Part shown: piece by piece, positions 28,257 through 36,420 of the stretch
How positions within the stretch are numbered: the first letter of the stretch is position 1
Layout: each line of letters begins with the position of its first letter
Origin: Rhodoplanes serenus
GTDB lineage: Bacteria > Pseudomonadota > Alphaproteobacteria > Rhizobiales > Xanthobacteraceae
DNA length: 64,000 nt
Assembly: GCA_009720755.1 (NCBI GenBank)
Contig: WNKV01000023.1
Location: 1-64,000 of the forward strand
Direction: 5' to 3'
Translations under genes and position numbers: made by a program
The notes under the pieces: generated by a model
Database searches by the model: none
Told to the model about the DNA's origin: nothing
The model's input: only the letters and a program-made list of their open reading frames with translations

Positions 28257-30281
28257 TCAATGATCGAGCACATAGGGCTGATAGGCGGTCCGCCCCTCGG
28301 CATGCGCCGCATAGGCTTCGGCCTGCTCGCGCATCAGCCGCCGCCAGCTCACCCGGGCGCCGGAGCGCCGGCTGGTCACCGCGTGAGTGCAGCGCTCCTC
28401 GTAGGCGCGGACCAGCGCGGCCTGGCCGGCGCGGCCCAGCCGCACGCCGCCGTCCGGCATCTCGGCGAACATGTCGAGACGCAGCACCTGCTTGTTGATG
28501 GCGGCGAGCACCACGCTCTCCACCAGCCCGGCCCGGAACTCCTCCATCAGATCGTAGACGCAGGCGTCGCGCCCATCGGCCGCGGCGTGCAGCACGCCGA
28601 AGCCGGGATGCAGCCCGGCCGCCAGCACGATGACGCTCACGTCGCGCGCCAGCAGCGCGGCGCAGAGGTCGAGCGCGATATTGGCTGGGTCGGCCCGCCG
28701 CCGCCGCACCCGCGCCTCGAAGCCGAAGCCGTGCAGCAGCAGCCGGCCCCACGCCTTCCAGAACACCCGCGTGCCGACCCCCTCCTGGCCCATCGCCTGC
28801 TCGATCGTGGCGGCGTCGGCGGCGCGCCGGATCAGCCGTGACAGGATCACCGCCGCCCGATCGACGAAGACGCTGCCGCGGCGGTAGTTGATCCGGCGCA
28901 GCAGCGCGCGCTGGTTCGCCAGCCGGCCGACGACGATGCGGCGGGCGAGATCGAGCCGGGCGCCCGGATCGAGCGCCAGCCGTGCCTGGGCGAGATGCCG
29001 GCGGGCATGCGGCGCCAGCCGGCAGGCGAGATGTCCGAGCGTCTCGCCATGGCGGCCGACGAAGCTCACCGGGATGTCGCAGGCGAGCGCGTGCCGCAGC
29101 GTGGCGAGATCGGTGGCGGCGTGCGGCCCCAGCTCGATGCGGTCGATGCGGGTGTGATGGATGGCGATCAGCTCGCGGCCGTCGGGGTCGCCGTCGCCCG
29201 GCGCCTCGTGCACCGCGAATGACAGGTTGCGCAACCCGAGCCGGCGGCCCGGCTCGCGCACATGCAGCACCCGCAGGCCGCGATCGAGCCCGGCGCGCGA
29301 CAGTTGCGCGGCCTCGTCCGCCTCGGCGTCGAGCGCCTTCGCCTCGGCCTCGTCCTGCACGGCGAGCCGGCGCAGCGCTGCCGACAGGCCGTCGGGGTCG
29401 CCGTCGGTCCCCTCGGTGGGCCGCATCGCCCAGCCGCGCACGAAAGCGTGGCCGAGGAATCTCAGCGTGTCGTCGAAGCTGCGGATGCGCGTCTTGTCGG
29501 GATCGAGGCCGAGGCCGTGATCGGCGAGCAGCTTCTCCACCCGGGTTTTCGCCGCCTCGGCGGCCGGGCGGTCCTTCGCCAGCACCACGAAGTCGTCGGC
29601 GTAACGCACGATCCGCAGGCCCCCGGCCGACATCGTCTCGTCGAGCCGGTCGAGATAGAGGTTGGCGAGCAGCGGCGACAGCGGCGAGCCCTGCGCGATG
29701 CCGCGCCCCTGCACGGCGGCCTGCTCGAGCCACAGCGCGACGAGGTCGATCAGCGGGCCGTCGGTGATCCAGTCGAGCAGCCGCGTCACCAGCGCGTCGA
29801 TCGGGATGCTGTCGAAGAAGTCGTCGATGTCGGCGTCGAGGGTCCAGACGAAGCCGCGCCGGCGCAGCGTCTCCACCCGCTTCACCGCGTCGGCGACCCC
29901 GCGTCCCGGCCGGTAGCCGAAGCTCGCGTCGTCCATCTCGGCATCGAGGGCGGCCCCGAGCTTCTGCGCCACCGCCGACTGCGCCACCCGGTCGCGCACG
30001 CACGGGATGGTGAGCCGACGGCTGCCGCCGGACGGCTTCGGAATGCTCGCCTGGCGCAGCGGCCCGGGCCGATAGGTGCCCTCGCGCAGCGCCGTCGACA
30101 GCGCCGCGAGGCGCTCCGGCGCCCCGACCGCGAAGGCCGTGACCGTCATGCCGTCGCCGCCGGCGGCGCCCTGGTTGCGCCACACCCGCTGCCAGCCGTC
30201 GCCGAGGCCGGCCGGGGTGGTGGCCGCCAGGAACAGGGCCTGGCCGTCGAGGGGCAGTCGCTGGTGATCCGGGCGGGCCAT
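28257..30281 (-). CDS. Reverse transcriptase-Cas1 fusion
   Basis: A 674-residue fusion; the start at 30281 (MARPDHQRLP) has GGGGAAGA before it. Residues ~40-300 are a group II intron-type RT: IPKPSGGSRRLTIP at 80-93, DADIDDFFDSIP at 149-160, QGSPLSPLLANLYLDRLD at 197-214, the catalytic YADD at 227-230, and LGLDPDKTRI. Residues ~350-674 are Cas1, with the metal-binding triad E500 (GQEGVGTR), H565 (GFGVLH) and D577 (YDLMEEFR) all present. Such proteins integrate DNA and, through the RT, can record RNA as spacers. It leads the operon with cas2 and cas6; no Cas6 domain is fused, unlike Cas6-RT-Cas1 forms. Confidence 0.95.
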   Translation of the reverse strand: MARPDHQRLPLDGQALFLAATTPAGLGDGWQRVWRNQGAAGGDGMTVTAFAVGAPERLAALSTALREGTYRPGPLRQASIPKPSGGSRRLTIPCVRDRVAQSAVAQKLGAALDAEMDDASFGYRPGRGVADAVKRVETLRRRGFVWTLDADIDDFFDSIPIDALVTRLLDWITDGPLIDLVALWLEQAAVQGRGIAQGSPLSPLLANLYLDRLDETMSAGGLRIVRYADDFVVLAKDRPAAEAAKTRVEKLLADHGLGLDPDKTRIRSFDDTLRFLGHAFVRGWAMRPTEGTDGDPDGLSAALRRLAVQDEAEAKALDAEADEAAQLSRAGLDRGLRVLHVREPGRRLGLRNLSFAVHEAPGDGDPDGRELIAIHHTRIDRIELGPHAATDLATLRHALACDIPVSFVGRHGETLGHLACRLAPHARRHLAQARLALDPGARLDLARRIVVGRLANQRALLRRINYRRGSVFVDRAAVILSRLIRRAADAATIEQAMGQEGVGTRVFWKAWGRLLLHGFGFEARVRRRRADPANIALDLCAALLARDVSVIVLAAGLHPGFGVLHAAADGRDACVYDLMEEFRAGLVESVVLAAINKQVLRLDMFAEMPDGGVRLGRAGQAALVRAYEERCTHAVTSRRSGARVSWRRLMREQAEAYAAHAEGRTAYQPYVLDH

Positions 30282-30586
30282 GGGTCTTCCCCGAGTCGAG
30301 CGCGGTACCGTGCGGAAATTGCACTGGCCAAAAATTCTCGCCACCTGCGGCCGTCCCGGGCGGCGTTGTCGAAGGTTATAAAACACCACCACGATCATTG
30401 ATCGGAAAGGGAAATCTTGAAAGACCCATGCTGGAAAATCCATAAGCCTTTGTTTTGAAAACTCGAAATGCCGTTTCAGGGCACCTTGTTCGTGCTTTGT
30501 GCGATCGGCCTTGACGGCCCGGCAGGGGTCATGCTGGAAAGCCAGCTTAATTCTTCAGCTTGACGAAAGGGTTGGGAAGGAACAGT
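30282..30586. promoter_or_regulatory. Leader of CRISPR array 2 and divergent promoter of the RT-cas1 operon
   Basis: A 305-base gene-free region, clearly less GC-rich than its surroundings. It must drive RT-cas1 leftwards and array 2 rightwards. Features seen: GGTTATAAAACACC (about 30374-30387), the palindrome CGATCATTGATCG, a repeated word ATGCTGGAAA (30428 and 30531), and a run TTTGTTTTGAAAACTCGAAATG near 30450. The last bases before the first repeat, GGGTTGGGAAGGAACAGT, are the leader anchor. Exact promoter boxes cannot be fixed. Confidence 0.6.
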
Positions 30587-31244
30587 GTCTGCCGACCCTC
30601 CGCGACGTGAAGCGGATTGAAACTCGTAGAGGGCGTTGAGCCCCACCGACGACAGGTCTGCCGACCCTCCGCGACGTGAAGCGGATTGAAACCCGGGCAC
30701 GTGGACCTTGCGCAGGCCGATGGTGGTCTGCCGACCCTCCGCGACGTGAAGCGGATTGAAACCCTTTCTCGGTCTCGCCCGAGCGATGCGAGTCTGCCGA
30801 CCCTCCGCGACGTGAAGCGGATTGAAACGTGGCGTGCACGGCCTGCTGAGCCACGTAGTGGCGTCTGCCGACCCTCCGCGACGTGAAGCGGATTGAAACG
30901 AAGATTTCGGCCTCACGGCCGGTTCGCTCGTTAGTCTGCCGACCCTCCGCGACGTGAAGCGGATTGAAACTCCTTCGCGCGCGCTTGGCGACGAACTTGA
31001 AGTCGACGGTCTGCCGACCCTCCGCGACGTGAAGCGGATTGAAACCGCTGGCCGTTCACGTTGGCCTTCGGCGCACGGATGCCGATCGTCTGCCGACCCT
31101 CCGCGACGTGAAGCGGATTGAAACCCATGGCTCCAGCACTGACGATTTGGAGCCGATCGTCTGCCGACCCTCCGTGACGTGAAGCGGATTGAAACGCGCG
31201 GCGCTCGCGCGGCGTGCGAGGCGTCATGTGTCTGCCGACCCTCC
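30587..31244 (+). CRISPR. CRISPR array 2: 9 intact repeats of 37 bp plus a truncated tenth
   Basis: Nine 37-bp repeats (beginning GTCTGCCGACCCTCC and ending GCGGATTGAAAC) start at 30587, 30656, 30726, 30792, 30863, 30934, 31009, 31088 and 31159, separated by spacers of about 29-42 bp. A 15-base stub of a tenth repeat sits at 31230-31244. The ATTGAAAC 3' end gives the 8-nt crRNA handle and a TCCGC...GCGGA hairpin precedes it, so transcription is rightwards. The last intact repeat has a C-to-T change, marking the trailer end. The repeat sequence differs from array 1 except for the shared ATTGAARC end. cas10 starts 76 bases beyond the stub. Confidence 0.96.
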
Positions 31245-31320
31245 TGCCGGCCCGTCACGACATTGACGCGAGTCGAGCGCGCCGCTACCCTTTCCACGTT
31301 AGGGGTTGCGGGGATTTTCG

Positions 31321-33054
31321 ATGCCCGAGATGATTGTCCGGGTCGAGGCGGTCAATTTCTCCGCCACGATCGACGATACCAATGATTTGTCGACCATCCG
31401 GGGCGGCGGGCTGGCCGCCCTCTATGTCGCCGAAGCAGTCGGCAAAGTTCTCGAAGCACAGGGTTTCGAGAATGTTCAGGAGCTGTTTCGCGGCGCGTCG
31501 CAATGCGCCTTCCGCGTCACCACGGCGACGAGCGAGGACGCGGCGGCGGCGCATATCGAGCAGACGATCCGCACGGCGCTCGCCCGCGCCGACGGACGCG
31601 ACGCCAAGCCCCCCTACAGCGCGCCCCCGCACGCCGTGATGATGCATGTGGTCTCGGTGGCGCCGATCGACACCTCCGCCCGCACCGGCGAGAATGCCGA
31701 GGCGGAGAAAAAGGCCCTGACGGTCGCGGCGGCGCGCGGGCATGCGCAGCAATATCGCCGATGGACCGAGCTGCCGATCGTCTTCGACCCCGCGGCCGAG
31801 GATGCCGACGAGCGCGACGGCATCCGCCCCGCCACCGCGACCGCCTGGTTCCCGGACGACACGGTGGACGACGGCGAGGACGACCGCGACCGCGGCAAGC
31901 GGCGCCCGGTGTCGCCCGCCGTCAAGGCGCGCCGCGAATATGGCCGTCGCGCCCGCCAGACATTCTACGGCCGGGAACTGGGAAAGAGCCTGCCCCCCGC
32001 GCTCGCCGGCGACCGGCCGCGGCTGCGCTTCGCCCAGCACTTCCAGGGCATCGTCGCGGCACCGCCGCCCGAGGCCGGGCTGTCGGTGCGCAACAAGATC
32101 GCCGTCGTCTATGCGGACGGCAACAAGTTCGGCGCGCTGCGCGCCAACGCCGGCACCAAGGTGTTTTCCGACGACCTCGACGTCAAACGAAACGAGCTGC
32201 TGAAAGCGATCACCGGCTGGCTCGTCGACGGCGCCGAGAGCCGCGAATGGGGCGACGTCTTCAAGGTCGACAGCAAGGCCGGGCGGCCGCCGGGCCTGCG
32301 CTTCGAGACCCTGATGTGGGGCGGCGACGAGTTCGCCTTCGTGATGCCGGCCTGGCTCGCCACCGCGTTCGTGGCCGGCTTCTTCCGGGCCACCGCCGGC
32401 TGGGACATCGCGATCGCGGACGGGTCGCGGATGCCGCTGACCCATGCGGTCGGGGTCGCCATCGGTCACGTCAAGGTGCCGATTCGCCAGCTCCGCAGCA
32501 TCGCCAAGGAGGCGGCCGACGCCGCCAAGGCGGCGGGCCTGGACACGATGAGCACCGCGACCTTCGAGATCTTCGAGAGCCTGCATCCGCCGGATCGCGA
32601 TCTCGGCCGCTGGCGCAAGTCGGTGTTCGGCGCCCGGGCGGACGACGACGTCGTCGCCAGGCACCTGGCGCTGCCGGGCGAGGGCGACCGCTTCGCCAAT
32701 TTGATGGAGCAGATCGGCGCGCTCCGTGACGGCGCCGTCGACCAGCAAGGCCGCCGGACCAAGGAACCGTTTCCGCGCTCGCAGATCTACGGGGCGCTCC
32801 GCACGCTGCGTAAGGAGGGCATCGGTGTCGGCGAGGCCAGGGCGGACCGCGCGGTCGAGGAGGCGCTCGATCGCTATCTCGCCGGCGCCGGCGCCGATCG
32901 CGGCGTCTCCCGCGAGGACCTCGATCTAGACGAGATCGCCGGCGGCTCGCCGCGCGGTCTCGCCATGACGCTGGCGCTGCTGGTCACCCTGTGGGACTAC
33001 GCTGCCCCGTTCGCGCCGGGCTTCCCGCAACTCGCGTCGGGGAGGGTGTCATGA
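31321..33054 (+). CDS. cas10: Cas10, large subunit of a type III effector, HD-less with a GGDE cyclase motif
   Basis: A 577-residue protein, start ATG 31321 after GCGGGG (a TTG at 31306 is in frame). It has two palm-like regions: an N-terminal one (VRVEAVNFSATIDDTNDLS, then a GGG turn at 28-30) and the catalytic one with IAVVYADGNKFG at 260-271 and MWGGDEFAFVMP around 334-337. No HD nuclease domain is visible, so single-stranded DNA cutting is not expected. The cyclase site looks intact, with GGDE in place of the usual GGDD. It is the first gene of the effector operon. Given the CorA and NrN partners, its likely product is SAM-AMP rather than cyclic oligoadenylate; that is inference. Confidence 0.88.
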   Translation: MPEMIVRVEAVNFSATIDDTNDLSTIRGGGLAALYVAEAVGKVLEAQGFENVQELFRGASQCAFRVTTATSEDAAAAHIEQTIRTALARADGRDAKPPYSAPPHAVMMHVVSVAPIDTSARTGENAEAEKKALTVAAARGHAQQYRRWTELPIVFDPAAEDADERDGIRPATATAWFPDDTVDDGEDDRDRGKRRPVSPAVKARREYGRRARQTFYGRELGKSLPPALAGDRPRLRFAQHFQGIVAAPPPEAGLSVRNKIAVVYADGNKFGALRANAGTKVFSDDLDVKRNELLKAITGWLVDGAESREWGDVFKVDSKAGRPPGLRFETLMWGGDEFAFVMPAWLATAFVAGFFRATAGWDIAIADGSRMPLTHAVGVAIGHVKVPIRQLRSIAKEAADAAKAAGLDTMSTATFEIFESLHPPDRDLGRWRKSVFGARADDDVVARHLALPGEGDRFANLMEQIGALRDGAVDQQGRRTKEPFPRSQIYGALRTLRKEGIGVGEARADRAVEEALDRYLAGAGADRGVSREDLDLDEIAGGSPRGLAMTLALLVTLWDYAAPFAPGFPQLASGRVS

Positions 33055-34961
33055 CGCGCGACCCTCACACGCCCGAAGCCTACACGCGCCTCGCGCTCGC
33101 CCTGTCGGTCACGGTCGCGAGCCCGTTCCTGTTCCGCGGCCTCGGCGGCAAGCTGGTCGGTCTCGATGCCGCGGCGCTGCGCGACGAGGAGGGGCACCCG
33201 ATCATCCCGGCCGATCAGATCCGCGGCTGCCTGCGCGACGCTTTCGAGGATCTCGCCGCCGCCGGGGCGGGCCTCGGCGCCTCCGACATTCTCGACCTGT
33301 TCGGCCGACCGTCGGCGGCGGAGCGGACGGCGGGCACGCCGAACGAGCCGCTGCGCGGCCGGCTGATCGTCTCGGATCTGGTGGCGCGCGGGGTCGATCG
33401 GTCGACGCAGCACGAGACCACCCGGATCGAGATCGAGGACGACACCGGCGCTGTCGACGAAGGCAAGATGCAGGTGCTGGAGCTGGTGGCGCCGTTCGGC
33501 CGGGCCGTCACCTTCGAGGGCACCGCCATTCTCTACGTGCCGGTCGGCGAGGAGGAGGCGTGGACCACGCGGCTGCGCCGCGCGCTGGCGCTGGTCACCG
33601 CCATCGGCGCCGCCAAGTCGGCGGGCTATGGCGAGGTGACGGCCACCGCGGTCGAGCGCGTCGCCGCGACGCCGGTCGTGATTCCGGCTGCACCTCTCGC
33701 CGCGTCGATCGGCCCGGTCCGGCGGCGCTATCGCGTCACCTTCGACCGGGCGATCCTGGTCGATGCCGAGAAGATCGCCGACAACGCGGTGCTGGGCAGC
33801 GTCGTGTTGCCGGGCGCGGTGTTCAAAGGGGCGCTGGCCCAGGTGCTGATCCACGCCGGCGAGGACCCGCGGACCGGCGCCTATCGCGACAGCCTGGCGG
33901 CGCTGTCGATCGGGCATGCGTTCCCAGAGGCGTTCCGGCGCGACGAGGCCAGCGGCGCGCTGGAGCCCAGCGGCACGCCGGGCCTGCTGCCCCTGCCGCT
34001 GTCGCTGGTCAGCGCCGACGGCGAGGTCTTCGGCGACGCCCTGCGGTGTCCCGACGGTCGTGACGTGCTGATGCGGGTCGATTCGAGGCTGGGCGATCGC
34101 AAGTGCGAGGCCGCGCGGTTCGCGGGCGATTGGAAATCGCCCTGGTTCGGGAAGGCCAATGCCGCGCTGGGGCGGCTGCCGACGGAGGAGCCGCCGCCGA
34201 TCGCCCGCACCCATACGGCGATTGATCACGACGGGGTCGCCACCGACCAGGCGCTGTTCACCACGCTGGCCCGCAGCGTGCGCCGCGCGCGCTCGGCCGC
34301 CGAGGGCGGCGACTGGACCGACCGGAGCTGGATCGTGGATGTCGCGGCGGATGGCGACGCCGCCTCGCTGCGCCTGCTCGCCCTGCTGGAGCAGGGCCTC
34401 GACGGCATCGGCAAGACCGGCGCGCGCGCCACCTTCCGGGCGATCGGCGAGACGCCGGCGCCGGTGCTGCGCGAGATCGACGGGCACCCCGGCGAGTATG
34501 CCGTGATGCTGGTGACGCCGGCGCATCTGCTCGACCCGACAAGCCTCGTCGAGATGCGCGACGGCCGGCCGGCCTGGAAAGATATCTCGCCCCAGAAAGC
34601 CTATGCCGACTATTGGGGCCAGCTTTTGCCCGGGGCCACGCTGGTCGGCGCCATCGCCCGTCAGCGTTATACGGGGGGGTATTTGGCGCGGCGCCGCCGG
34701 GCGCGCGGGCAGAAGGCTTATCATCCCTTCCTGATCACCGAGGCGGGCTCGGTGTTCCATCTGTCGGGCGTCCGCGGCGACGATCTCGCGCGCCTTCGCG
34801 ACCTGTGCCGGACCGGGCTGCCGCCCGCGGCCATCGACGGGCGGGCGGTCGACTGGGAGACCTGCCCCTATGTGCGGGAGAACGGCTATGGCCGGATCAC
34901 CGCCGACCACCTCTCCGGCCCGATCGGCGCGACACTGCTGAAGGAGGTGCGGCATGCGTGA
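33051..34961 (+). CDS. Type III RAMP fusion: Cas7 followed by a Cas5/Csx10-like region
   Basis: A 636-residue protein; ATG 33051 overlaps the cas10 stop and has GGGGAGGGTG before it. Residues ~10-200 are a Csm3/Cas7-type domain: IIPADQIRGCLRDAFE, LRGRLIVSDLVARG and the glycine-rich AIGAAKSAGYGEV. From ~228 a second RAMP-like stretch begins (YRVTFDRAILV, LPGAVFKGALAQVL). The C-terminal part has GGYLARRRRARGQKAYHPF and then EAGSVFHLSG, like the 'GGW...P..GSV' end of Csx10/Cas5-type subunits of type III-D. This matches the Cas7-Cas5(-Cas11) fusion of III-Dv complexes, though I see no clear Cas11 part. It probably holds the 5' crRNA handle. Confidence 0.75.
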   Translation: MTRDPHTPEAYTRLALALSVTVASPFLFRGLGGKLVGLDAAALRDEEGHPIIPADQIRGCLRDAFEDLAAAGAGLGASDILDLFGRPSAAERTAGTPNEPLRGRLIVSDLVARGVDRSTQHETTRIEIEDDTGAVDEGKMQVLELVAPFGRAVTFEGTAILYVPVGEEEAWTTRLRRALALVTAIGAAKSAGYGEVTATAVERVAATPVVIPAAPLAASIGPVRRRYRVTFDRAILVDAEKIADNAVLGSVVLPGAVFKGALAQVLIHAGEDPRTGAYRDSLAALSIGHAFPEAFRRDEASGALEPSGTPGLLPLPLSLVSADGEVFGDALRCPDGRDVLMRVDSRLGDRKCEAARFAGDWKSPWFGKANAALGRLPTEEPPPIARTHTAIDHDGVATDQALFTTLARSVRRARSAAEGGDWTDRSWIVDVAADGDAASLRLLALLEQGLDGIGKTGARATFRAIGETPAPVLREIDGHPGEYAVMLVTPAHLLDPTSLVEMRDGRPAWKDISPQKAYADYWGQLLPGATLVGAIARQRYTGGYLARRRRARGQKAYHPFLITEAGSVFHLSGVRGDDLARLRDLCRTGLPPAAIDGRAVDWETCPYVRENGYGRITADHLSGPIGATLLKEVRHA

Positions 34962-36420
34962 GGGAGCCTCGCCCCGCATTCTGCACGACATCACCGCGAC
35001 CCTGGTGGTGCTGTCGCCCCTGCATGTCGGCAGCGGTGACACCTGCAACATCTCGACCGTGACGGGCAAGAAGGGGGCGAACCGCCAGCCCGAGGTGGCC
35101 GCCATCGTGCGCGACGTCGACGACGCGCCCTATCTTCCGGGAACCACCATCAAGGGCCTGCTGCGCCGCCTCGCCGAGGAGCGCGACGGCCGCGAGGGCG
35201 CCGCCGTCGAGCGGCTGTTCGGATCGATCAAGTCGTCGATCGAGGCGGGGGGCGGCGGCGCCGCGGGCCGGGTGACCGTGTTCGGTGCCCGCCGGATCGC
35301 GGCGCCGGCGGTGCCGGAGGCGCCGTTCGTGAACGGTGCCGCCGACGAGCTCGGGCGCGGCGTGTTCGTCGCCGCCCGCACTCGCATCGATCCGTCGTCG
35401 GGAACGGCCGGCGACCACACGCTCTTCCATCAGGAGATGGTCGTGCCGGAGACCACCTTCGCGCTGCGGCTGCGCATCGACATGCGCGGGCGCATCGGCG
35501 GGGCAGGGGGCGATCATGTGGAGCAGACCGAGGCGGCGGCCCGCGACGGCCGCGACGCCCGGTGCGAGGCCAAGAAGACCCTGGACGAGCTGGTCGCGCT
35601 GCTCGATCTCCTCTGTGAGGAGAGCGGGTGGCCGATCGGGAAGGGGCAGAGCGACGGCTTCGGGCGCGTGCGCCTCGATCCCGCCTCGGTGGAGATCCAG
35701 GAGCGCGTGCTGGGCGCCGACGGAACCTTCACGTCGCGCACGACCAAGCGACCGCTCGCGCGCAGCACGTCCGCTGCCGCGGCCGCGGACGTGCTGCGGC
35801 TCGTCTGCGACGGGCCGTTTCTGGTCGTCGACGCCTCGAAGACGCGCAAGCAGGGCGGCAGCGACGAGGGCAAAGAGCCCCAGATCGCGGCGCAGGTTCT
35901 GGCCAAGGACGAGCCGCTGCTGCTCGGCACCAGCGTCGCCGGCGTGCTGCGGGCGCGTGCCCGCTGGCTGGAGATGCGGGCGCGGCTGCGGGGGCTGCGT
36001 GACGGCGCCGCCGAAAAGGTCGATCCGGAGCGCGTCGTCTGGCGGAAGGGCGACGATCCGGGTCGTCTCAGCAGCGTGCAGCGTCTGTTCGGCATCACCG
36101 GCCTGCGCGGCCGGCTGGAGATCGTGCGGGCGGAGGTGCGCGGCGGCACCCCGTGGGACGTCACCTCGGTGAAGCTCGACCGCTTCACCGGCGGCCCCGT
36201 CGACAACGCCCTGTTCAAGACCCGGACCTTCATCGGCGTGCGGCTGGCGCTGGTGCTGCGGCTCGGGCCGGGCCGCCTGGCCGGGCTGGACGCCGATCGC
36301 GGCGCGCAGGACGAGGCGCTGTACCACGACCTGCTAGACGACATCCGCAAGAACGGGCTGACGCTCGGCCACGGCGGCAACAAGGGCTTCGGCTGGTTCC
36401 GGTCCGAGGGGGCTTCGTGA
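34954..36420 (+). CDS. Tandem Cas7-Cas7 RAMP protein (Cas7-2x)
   Basis: A 488-residue protein. ATG 34954 lies 8 bases inside the previous gene behind a perfect AAGGAGGTG. Two RAMP/Cas7 domains are visible. The first (about 10-240) has LVVLSPLHVGSGD, YLPGTTIKGLLRRLAEE, VERLFG, GRVTVFGAR and IGKGQSDGFGRV. The second (about 265-488) has LLLGTSVAGVLRARARWLE, VQRLFG, GRLEIVRAEV, DRFTGGPVDNALF and LTLGHGGNKGFGWF. Each carries its own thumb-like and glycine-rich parts, so one polypeptide supplies two backbone positions along the crRNA. This doubling is known from III-Dv and, further fused, from III-E (Cas7-11). Confidence 0.82.
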   Translation: MREGASPRILHDITATLVVLSPLHVGSGDTCNISTVTGKKGANRQPEVAAIVRDVDDAPYLPGTTIKGLLRRLAEERDGREGAAVERLFGSIKSSIEAGGGGAAGRVTVFGARRIAAPAVPEAPFVNGAADELGRGVFVAARTRIDPSSGTAGDHTLFHQEMVVPETTFALRLRIDMRGRIGGAGGDHVEQTEAAARDGRDARCEAKKTLDELVALLDLLCEESGWPIGKGQSDGFGRVRLDPASVEIQERVLGADGTFTSRTTKRPLARSTSAAAAADVLRLVCDGPFLVVDASKTRKQGGSDEGKEPQIAAQVLAKDEPLLLGTSVAGVLRARARWLEMRARLRGLRDGAAEKVDPERVVWRKGDDPGRLSSVQRLFGITGLRGRLEIVRAEVRGGTPWDVTSVKLDRFTGGPVDNALFKTRTFIGVRLALVLRLGPGRLAGLDADRGAQDEALYHDLLDDIRKNGLTLGHGGNKGFGWFRSEGAS

